In this document: piece after piece, positions 6,259-11,693 of the stretch
Layout of the letters: each line of letters starts with the position of its first letter
Position numbering within the stretch: the first letter of the stretch is position 1
NCBI GenBank assembly: GCA_905233335.1
Contig: CAJOED010000068.1
Location: forward strand, 1-11,693
Direction of reading: 5' to 3'
Length of the DNA: 11,693 nucleotides
From: an uncultured Synergistales bacterium
Lineage (GTDB): Bacteria > Synergistota > Synergistia > Synergistales > Aminobacteriaceae
The notes under the pieces: generated by a model
Databases searched by the model: none
What the model was told of the DNA's origin: nothing
The model's input: the letters and a program-made list of their open reading frames with translations, nothing else
Translations under genes and position numbers: made by a program

Positions 6259-7002
6259 ATGAGCAAGAAAATATATCTCTATGGCAACTGGAAAATGAAC
6301 AACACTTACCGGGAAACAGAGAAATTCTTTGAGGAGTTCCCCGGAGTGTATGAGCCGTTCAAGAATGACGCAGGACTTGAGGTCGGAATTTTTGCGCCGT
6401 TCACGTCATTATGGCCGCTCTCACAAGGTGCGAAAAAGTGCGGTATAGTGTTCGGAGCGCAGAACGTGTACTATGAGCCTAAAGGGGCATTCACGGGTGA
6501 GATATCTATTCCCATGCTGAAAGAGTACGACGTTACGCATATCATTCTCGGACACAGCGAGAGAAGGCATATCTTCTTTGAGCCGGACGAAATGATCGCG
6601 AAAAAGACAAAGGCTGTACTTGAGGCCGGAATGACCCCCGTATTCTGCTACGGTGAAACTCTTGAGGAGCGCGAATCAGGAAACACCTTCACCGTAATGG
6701 AACGCCAGCTCAAAGCAGTACTCGACATTCTCACGCCGGAAGAAGCAGCAAAGGTCATCTACGCATACGAGCCTGCAATCGGCACCGGCAAGACAGCAAC
6801 CCCCGATCAGGCTGAAGAAGTCTGCAAATGGAGCCGTGAGCTTATCGGCAATCCCAAAGTCGTAATACTCTACGGCGGAAGTGTCAAAGGCTCGAACGCA
6901 AAAGAACTTCTCTCAATGCCCGACATTGACGGCGCACTCGTCGGAGGAGCATCATTGAAGCCCGCGTCATTCCTTGAGATTTACGGAGCGTACAAGGGTT
7001 AA
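6259..7002 (+). CDS. tpiA: Triose-phosphate isomerase with shortened loop-6 hinge
   Basis: Cytosolic TIM-barrel enzyme that interconverts dihydroxyacetone phosphate and glyceraldehyde 3-phosphate (EC 5.3.1.1). From ATG 6259 it has 247 residues, near the usual 250. Catalytic residues are Asn10 and Lys12 in YGNWKMNN, His99 in LGHSERR, and Glu171 in AYEPAIGTGK. Phosphate-binding motifs YGGSVKGSN and GALVGGASLKP are intact near the C-terminus, and FGAQNVYYEPKGAFTGEIS is typical. The mobile catalytic loop is odd: most bacterial enzymes read YEPVWAIGTGK, whereas here the two hinge residues Val-Trp are absent (codons tac gag cct gca atc ggc). The frame is kept, so a sequencing error is unlikely. It lies downstream of pgk and is followed by a strong terminator. 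Confidence 0.96.
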   Translation: MSKKIYLYGNWKMNNTYRETEKFFEEFPGVYEPFKNDAGLEVGIFAPFTSLWPLSQGAKKCGIVFGAQNVYYEPKGAFTGEISIPMLKEYDVTHIILGHSERRHIFFEPDEMIAKKTKAVLEAGMTPVFCYGETLEERESGNTFTVMERQLKAVLDILTPEEAAKVIYAYEPAIGTGKTATPDQAEEVCKWSRELIGNPKVVILYGGSVKGSNAKELLSMPDIDGALVGGASLKPASFLEIYGAYKG

Positions 7003-7009
7003 TATTGCT

Positions 7010-7046
7010 GTGCCCCTTCGTATATTTTCGGGGGGGTACTTTTTTT
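7010..7046 (+). terminator. Strong intrinsic terminator after tpiA
   Basis: An 11-base-pair stem (7010-7020 with 7029-7039, including G-T pairs) closes an 8-base loop and is followed directly by seven Ts (7040-7046). The next ribosome site starts 7 bases after the T-run, so no promoter fits between them. Confidence 0.87.
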
Positions 7047-7069
7047 ATTGCTGAAAGGAGGCATTTATT

Positions 7070-8815
7070 ATGAAAGTGAGAAAATTTTTTGTCTTTGCTG
7101 TAGTCGGTATGATGATTTTTGCGGGTACAGCTCATGCTCTAGACCTGGCAAGCCTCATCGATGACATCAAAGAAGCTGTAGTGAATGACAACAGAGCACC
7201 TGTTGCGGAAGTAGTGAGTGTGTCCCCTGAAAATGCACTGTCAACACGCCCGGATGATTCTGTATATTGCGTTTTGAGGCTTGATGACACCGGGAGATTT
7301 TTGCGCTGGCTTCTTTCCCGTGAGAACATAAATATCTTCATGCCCCTCATTGTCGGCTCAAAGTCATCAAATGAGATACTAGGTGTCGTGGAGATAATAA
7401 GTGCGGTCGTCGAGAATACCCCGCTGAAATCCGCCGCACTCATAATAGGCATCAATCGTTCGGACGCAAAGACACGTTCACCGTTCGTGCAGATAGCATT
7501 CAGCGTTGACAGCTCCATATCTCCCGTAGTGCAGAAAATCGCGGGAGGCAGTGCGGACGCAAAAGATATAGCGAAATTGCTGCTTGGCGGCAATAACCCA
7601 TTGACATCACTTGCCGAAACAATGATAAAGGTCGACAAGGACGGCGATATTTTCCGGGTCAATAACGACGTGTTCATGAAGGCGCAGGATAGCTTGATAC
7701 TCGTCGGGACTTCAGCGCGTGAAGTGAGAGCGGCAGTGAGTGCCCTGAAAGATGACAGCGTGCGTTTGTTCTCGAAAGTTGCCAGGACGTTTGACACGGG
7801 AGATTTTGTGTTCGTTCATTGCGACTATGAGACGTTAGCAGAACTTGATGATGACGACGACCAAATAGAAGAAGCCCTGAAGTATTTTGACAAGCCGCTG
7901 AATGTAGAATTTGCCTTCAGGAGGTTTGCTGACAAGTTCCTGGTGTCCACGCGCGTGAATGTTCTTGAAGCGTTCAAGAAGAGGTATTCTGAAAATATTG
8001 CGGCAGAAAATCACAAAGTCCCCGGCGGATATATCGACATGAAGAACGCAGGCGGAAAAACTTCACCCATTGCGGCACTTGGTATGCTCATAGATTTTTC
8101 GGAACTCAAGAAGCATGCGACATTCAAAGCACTATGGGGCAGGGCGGCAAAGGAATTAGAGAAACGATTCGGCATCACTGACGACGAACTCACCGGCGCA
8201 TTGAACGGTGCTTTTTCGTTGGTTGTGAATGACAGAGTGAACATTGAGGGCTTCAACGTTCCCGCGCTGTATTTATCGCATACTGGGAAAGAGGGAGCTG
8301 CGGCAAAAATTTTTGAGAAACTTGCGAAATCACGTTTTTATTCACAAGTACAGGACGGTATTCTGCAGATGGACTCATCACTAAGCCCGGTGTCATGCCT
8401 CGCCGCATTGAAGGGTGATACGCTCTGCATAGACTTTGCGGATCTGTCGAGCCTGGCCGAAACTCCCGAACTCAAACCCGCGCTCGCAAAACTCATGAAC
8501 ACCGAATCACTTTTTGCGTTCTGGCTTGATTTTGCGGGACTCCAGTCGTGGCTTGTCGACGGTGAGAACGGAGTACTTACGACACTTGCGCCGCTTGCTT
8601 CTCTCATGGGTTACGGAAAAATCTTCAACGCTGTACGTGATGCACTGAACGCGGAACTTTCTGTGCCGTCAATGAGTATATGGTCGGAGACTGCCGAGAT
8701 TTTCCACACGGAGTTTGCGGTTGCGGACGTTGATGCTGACAAAGGACTTTTTGCTAAGCTGGTGAGGCTGTATATTGACCTCAAAGACGAAATAAAGAAA
8801 CTGCAGACGAAATAA
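7070..8815 (+). CDS. Secreted protein of unknown function with two similar halves
   Basis: I do not recognise a specific family. The 581-residue protein begins with a clear Sec signal peptide: basic MKVRK, a hydrophobic core to about residue 18, and a type I site after THA at residues 20-23 (AHA then LD). There is no lipobox cysteine and no later membrane segment, so the mature protein should be exported and soluble or periplasmic. The rest is alternating alpha/beta with short beta-like stretches such as SAALIIGI, SLILVGTS and PALYLSHT. Two stretches, about 115-255 and 355-505, follow the same order of strands and helices, which suggests an internal duplication as in large secreted proteins of the DUF3352/DUF4836 sort; that comparison is from general shape only. 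An acidic run DDDDD lies near residue 260. The ATG follows AAAGGAGG with 8-base spacing. No neighbour explains its role. Confidence 0.8.
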   Translation: MKVRKFFVFAVVGMMIFAGTAHALDLASLIDDIKEAVVNDNRAPVAEVVSVSPENALSTRPDDSVYCVLRLDDTGRFLRWLLSRENINIFMPLIVGSKSSNEILGVVEIISAVVENTPLKSAALIIGINRSDAKTRSPFVQIAFSVDSSISPVVQKIAGGSADAKDIAKLLLGGNNPLTSLAETMIKVDKDGDIFRVNNDVFMKAQDSLILVGTSAREVRAAVSALKDDSVRLFSKVARTFDTGDFVFVHCDYETLAELDDDDDQIEEALKYFDKPLNVEFAFRRFADKFLVSTRVNVLEAFKKRYSENIAAENHKVPGGYIDMKNAGGKTSPIAALGMLIDFSELKKHATFKALWGRAAKELEKRFGITDDELTGALNGAFSLVVNDRVNIEGFNVPALYLSHTGKEGAAAKIFEKLAKSRFYSQVQDGILQMDSSLSPVSCLAALKGDTLCIDFADLSSLAETPELKPALAKLMNTESLFAFWLDFAGLQSWLVDGENGVLTTLAPLASLMGYGKIFNAVRDALNAELSVPSMSIWSETAEIFHTEFAVADVDADKGLFAKLVRLYIDLKDEIKKLQTK

Positions 8816-8859
8816 AGAACTGCACGACAACAAAATAACATCGAAAACTACAACGCCTG

Positions 8860-8898
8860 CCCTCCGGCTTCCGTAAAAAGGGGGTCGGGGGGTATTTT
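8860..8898 (+). terminator. Intrinsic terminator between the secreted-protein gene and nrdJ
   Basis: CCCTCCGGCTTCC (8860-8872) pairs along all 13 positions with GGGGGTCGGGGGG (8880-8892), counting four G-T pairs, around loop GTAAAAA. The tail is TATTTTT. It ends about 7 bases before the purine-rich ribosome site of nrdJ. Confidence 0.75.
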
Positions 8899-8904
8899 TG
8901 GCAA

Positions 8905-8914
8905 AAGGAGAGGG
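8905..8914 (+). promoter_or_regulatory. Long-spaced ribosome site of nrdJ
   Basis: AAGGAGAGGG is the only ribosome-site-like sequence before nrdJ. Its core ends 13-17 bases before ATG 8928, longer than usual. The only earlier in-frame start, TTG 8898, lies in the T-tail of the preceding hairpin and upstream of this site. Confidence 0.45.
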
Positions 8915-8927
8915 AAAAATCATCAAG

Positions 8928-11432
8928 ATGAGCATTCAAGGGATAAAGAAATATTTTGACGGTGAAATAAATGCGCGTTCTCTGGAAAATTCCGGCGTGT
9001 CGCGATTGTCAGAAAATGCGATGTGGCTGCTTGGCCAGCGTTATTTTGTGCCGAGATATGACGCTGAAACAGGAGGAGTCCGCCAGGAGAAAAATTTTGA
9101 GGAGTTTGCCCGGCGTGTTTCCCGTACAGTTGCAAGCGCAGAAGTGAATTACACGGACGATGTGTTATGGCTTCGGACGCTCGAAAAGAACATTGCGAAC
9201 GACATATTGAGCCGCCGCTTTCTGTTCAATTCGCCGTGCCTGTTCAGTGCCGCCGCAGGACTTACGGTAATCCCTGAACTTGCCGGGATAATCTACAAAT
9301 CGCCCGACGAGATGACATACGACGACTACAAAAAAATTTACGACAGCCGCACGAAAAACCAGCAGTTATTCGCGTGTTTCGTAATCAGCGTTCCTGACAG
9401 CATAGAGGGAATTTTCGAGAGTGTGAAAAACGCAAGCATCATCAGCAAGTTCGGCGGTGGTGTCGGCGGTAATTTCGGACATTTGCGCGAACACAGCTCT
9501 GAGATTGCCGGCGGTACAGGGGGCAAAGCGTCGGGGCCTGTGTCGTTCATGGAGACGTGGAACACTATGGGAGCTGTCGTCGTTCAGGGCGGAAAGAGGC
9601 GGGCGGCATTGATGGGTATGCTGTTCGACGATCACCCCGACATTTACGACTTCATCGACTGCAAAACGGAGGACGGCAAACTCTCATACTTCAACATTTC
9701 CGTAGCAATTTCTGATAACCTCATGAAGTCGGCGGAAAGTAATGATGATTTTGCGCTTCATTCACGGGTTGACGGCTCTACTGTACGGACGGTGAAGGCA
9801 AAAGAACTCATGAATCACATCTGCGAGTCTGCATGGAAGCGGGGAGATCCCGGAGTGTTCTTCATCGACCGTGCACGGCAGGACAACATCTTGAAGTGCG
9901 GCGGGGCTGAATGGGACATAGAGTCCACCAACCCATGCGGAGAACAGCCGTTACCGAACTTCACTAGCTGCAACTTGGGATCCATCAACGTAGAAATGTT
10001 CGTGAACGAGAAAGATTTTGACTACGATGCATTCACGGCGCAGGTATTCCGTTCGATGTACTACCTGGATCTCGTGATTGATGCCTGCTGTTACCCCCTC
10101 GAAAAAATCGGCGAACGTACAAAGGCAATTCGTCCCGTCGGCTTGGGCATAATGGGACTTGCGGACGCGTCGATAATGCAGGGAATAATTTACGGCTCTG
10201 ATGAGTTCAACGAGTTCTGCAGGACACTCGGCGGCGTAATGGCACGTTCGGCACTTTGCGCAACGATTCAGGCGGTGAAGGACGCGGGGAAATCTCCATT
10301 CCCGGAACACGGGCTTGTGCGTGAACTGTTCGCGGGCTATCGTGTACCGAACACTCCCGACGAGTTACGTGAGATGTTACGTGTCATGCGTGAGGGCGGC
10401 AATATTCCCGTAACACTCATCAATACTCTTGAGGGCTATGAACTTGATGACGCAAAATATGTTCTCGAAAATCTTTTTGCGGGGAACTTGCGCAACAGCA
10501 GACGGCTATCAATTGCTCCGACCGGGTCAATCTCTATGATTCTCGACGCAAGCTCCGGGATTGAGCCGAATTTCGCGTGGTCGTGGAACAGGCGCATAAT
10601 GAAGACTGACGGAAGCGGCTTTGAGGATCGTGATTTCTGGCACAAGCTGCTATCTCCCGAACAGCGCAATGAATACCGTGCTTCAGGCGGGCGGCTCTCT
10701 GCTCCCGAATACGTTACTGCATACGACATCACGACACAGCAGCATGTGAACGTTACGGGGATATTTGCGCACTTTGTCGACAGCGGCATAAGCAAAACCG
10801 TAAACCTCCCGAACTCCGCAACAGTTGATGACGTGAGGAGAGTGTATCAGGACTGTTACGACATGGGCTGCAAGGGCATAACGATATACCGGGACGGCTC
10901 AAGATCTTTTCAGCCCATAGAGATCAAGAAGGAAGAGAAAGAGAAAGACCCTGAACCAGAAAAGCCGACGCGCAAGGTGAAGGAACGTCCCGGGCTGGTA
11001 GTTTTCGGGAAGACGATAAAGGACACGACACCTTGGGGCAGTATCTACGTAACGCTGAACTTTGACGGCAAAGAACCGTTCGAGATATTCATCAACGTGG
11101 GCAAGAGCGGCTCTGAACTGAAAGCCATGACGGAAGCACTGTCGCGGGTTATCTCTATCGGCCTTCGTTCTGGGTGCAGTCTTGAGGACTTCATTGATAC
11201 TCTGCAGGGGCTTTCGGGCAAAGAATACTGGATGCTGAACAGTGATGATGATCATGTTGCGCGGTCAATCCCTGATGCAATAGCGTTATTGCTGAACAAG
11301 CTCATAGACAGAAAAGTTCTTCAGGCCAAGCTGAACGATAAATCCATGCTGTGTCCTGAATGCGGCTCGCCTCTTGAGATGATTTCGGGGTGTGAGTACT
11401 GCTTCTCGTGCGGTTATTCCCCGTGCAAGTAA
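8928..11432 (+). CDS. nrdJ: Adenosylcobalamin-dependent (class II) ribonucleoside-diphosphate reductase
   Basis: Reduces ribonucleotides to deoxyribonucleotides with a thiyl radical generated from adenosylcobalamin, so it needs no oxygen. From ATG 8928 it has 834 residues, typical of the long NrdJ form. The catalytic loop NPCGEQPLPNFTSCNLGSIN gives Asn335, thiyl Cys337 and Glu339, with redox Cys348; its partner Cys150 is in LFACFVISVPDSIEGI. KFGGGVGGNFGHLRE (about 174-188) is the usual glycine-rich segment. A TSCPD-type domain (TTPWGSIYVTLNFD to SIPDAIALL, about 690-770) precedes a cysteine-rich tail: CPEC at 809-812, then Cys822, 825, 828 and 833, which probably re-reduces the active site and may bind zinc. 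The start is uncertain (TTG 8898 is the alternative, 844 residues). There is no nrdR or cobalamin gene nearby. Confidence 0.95.
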   Translation: MSIQGIKKYFDGEINARSLENSGVSRLSENAMWLLGQRYFVPRYDAETGGVRQEKNFEEFARRVSRTVASAEVNYTDDVLWLRTLEKNIANDILSRRFLFNSPCLFSAAAGLTVIPELAGIIYKSPDEMTYDDYKKIYDSRTKNQQLFACFVISVPDSIEGIFESVKNASIISKFGGGVGGNFGHLREHSSEIAGGTGGKASGPVSFMETWNTMGAVVVQGGKRRAALMGMLFDDHPDIYDFIDCKTEDGKLSYFNISVAISDNLMKSAESNDDFALHSRVDGSTVRTVKAKELMNHICESAWKRGDPGVFFIDRARQDNILKCGGAEWDIESTNPCGEQPLPNFTSCNLGSINVEMFVNEKDFDYDAFTAQVFRSMYYLDLVIDACCYPLEKIGERTKAIRPVGLGIMGLADASIMQGIIYGSDEFNEFCRTLGGVMARSALCATIQAVKDAGKSPFPEHGLVRELFAGYRVPNTPDELREMLRVMREGGNIPVTLINTLEGYELDDAKYVLENLFAGNLRNSRRLSIAPTGSISMILDASSGIEPNFAWSWNRRIMKTDGSGFEDRDFWHKLLSPEQRNEYRASGGRLSAPEYVTAYDITTQQHVNVTGIFAHFVDSGISKTVNLPNSATVDDVRRVYQDCYDMGCKGITIYRDGSRSFQPIEIKKEEKEKDPEPEKPTRKVKERPGLVVFGKTIKDTTPWGSIYVTLNFDGKEPFEIFINVGKSGSELKAMTEALSRVISIGLRSGCSLEDFIDTLQGLSGKEYWMLNSDDDHVARSIPDAIALLLNKLIDRKVLQAKLNDKSMLCPECGSPLEMISGCEYCFSCGYSPCK

Positions 11433-11438
11433 AAGACC

Positions 11439-11475
11439 TTCCCCCGCTCCTGTGTGAACGGGGAAAAATTTTTTT
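11439..11475. terminator. Terminator at the convergent junction after nrdJ
   Basis: TTCCCC (11439-11444) pairs with GGGGAA (11460-11465), followed by AAA and seven Ts (11469-11475). The stop codon of the opposing gene lies in the T-run, so the hairpin probably serves the + strand mainly and perhaps both. Confidence 0.75.
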
Positions 11476-11693
11476 ATGCTCGTGCTTTCAGAGTTTTCTT
11501 TATGCTTTTCAGTATGCTCCATATTCCTATAGGTTCGAGGATTTTTTTCGCAAGTGATTTCGCAGGATGATACACAAAAACTTTTGGTATGCAGTACCAC
11601 ATGATTATCTTACGTTTGAATGTATATGTGCCTTTTGCTTTCAGGTGTTTTTTTGTTTCCTTGAATGCTGTGAGAATATTACAGAACATTTCA
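11474..11693 (-). CDS. 3' end of an unrecognised gene, cut by the window edge
   Basis: An open frame on the - strand enters at the right edge and stops at TAA 11476-11474, giving at least the last 72 residues. It contains a methionine at 11689 that could be a start, but the frame is still open at the edge, so this is more likely the C-terminus of a longer protein. The visible part is lysine-rich and basic, with one hydrophobic patch (KIIMWYCIPKVFVYHP) and an ending ILKSIKKTLKARA. It is more AT-rich than its neighbours. It is convergent with nrdJ, sharing the terminator region. I cannot assign a family. Confidence 0.5.
   Translation of the reverse strand, partial: EMFCNILTAFKETKKHLKAKGTYTFKRKIIMWYCIPKVFVYHPAKSLAKKILEPIGIWSILKSIKKTLKARA

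Noticed and set aside
7132..7797. A 221-codon open frame on the - strand inside the secreted-protein gene
   Set aside because: It mirrors the codon pattern of the + strand gene, which has a signal peptide and strong ribosome site; the antisense product looks like low-complexity Ser/Thr shadow sequence.
8816..8927. Cobalamin riboswitch before nrdJ
   Set aside because: The spacer of about 110 bases is too short and has no B12-box-like sequence; only a simple hairpin with a T-tail is visible.
10998..11300. Loss of the TSCPD cysteines in NrdJ
   Set aside because: The domain reads TPWG and SIPDAI instead of the cysteine forms, but as I recall a common branch of B12-dependent reductases has this version, so it is not a defect.

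Overview
The window is a stretch of bacterial chromosome of roughly 50% GC. It has eight complete protein genes on the + strand, one gene on the - strand cut by the right edge, short spacers and GC-rich hairpin terminators. It looks like housekeeping DNA: I see no transposase, integrase, phage gene, CRISPR array, tRNA or rRNA. The gene mix (BI-1 family membrane protein, cofactor-dependent phosphoglycerate mutase, WhiA, B12-dependent ribonucleotide reductase with a zinc-ribbon-like tail) suits an anaerobic gut-type bacterium. A Synergistota or Firmicutes relative is my guess from gene content; no marker in the window proves it.

Layout, left to right: a seven-helix BI-1/YccA-like protein (19-735); gpmA (807-1553) followed closely by a class I/II aminotransferase (1568-2776) whose ribosome site overlaps the gpmA stop; a hairpin; a promoter overlapped by an inverted repeat; a TupA-like ATP-grasp protein (2936-3871); a hairpin; whiA (3936-4775, start revised to a GTG with a proper ribosome site); pgk (4837-6027) with its own likely promoter; a 230-bp spacer filled by a degenerate 41-42-nt tandem repeat; tpiA (6259-7002); a strong terminator; a secreted protein of unknown function (7070-8815); a second strong terminator; nrdJ (8928-11432); a terminator; and the 3' end of a convergent gene (11474 to the edge).

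Three genes are lower-glycolysis enzymes: tpiA, pgk and gpmA (triose-phosphate interconversion, the first ATP-yielding step, and 3-PG to 2-PG). gap and eno are not here. whiA sits directly upstream of pgk-tpiA, without the rapZ/yvcK genes that accompany it in many Gram-positives. NrdJ supplies deoxyribonucleotides independently of oxygen, using adenosylcobalamin.

The points most worth a second look are the tandem-repeat spacer between pgk and tpiA, a two-residue deletion in the catalytic loop-6 hinge of TpiA, terminator-like hairpins lying immediately before the ribosome sites of three genes with no room for a promoter between, the inverted repeat across the tupA-like promoter, and the internally duplicated secreted protein. 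I did not find a clear new multi-gene system.
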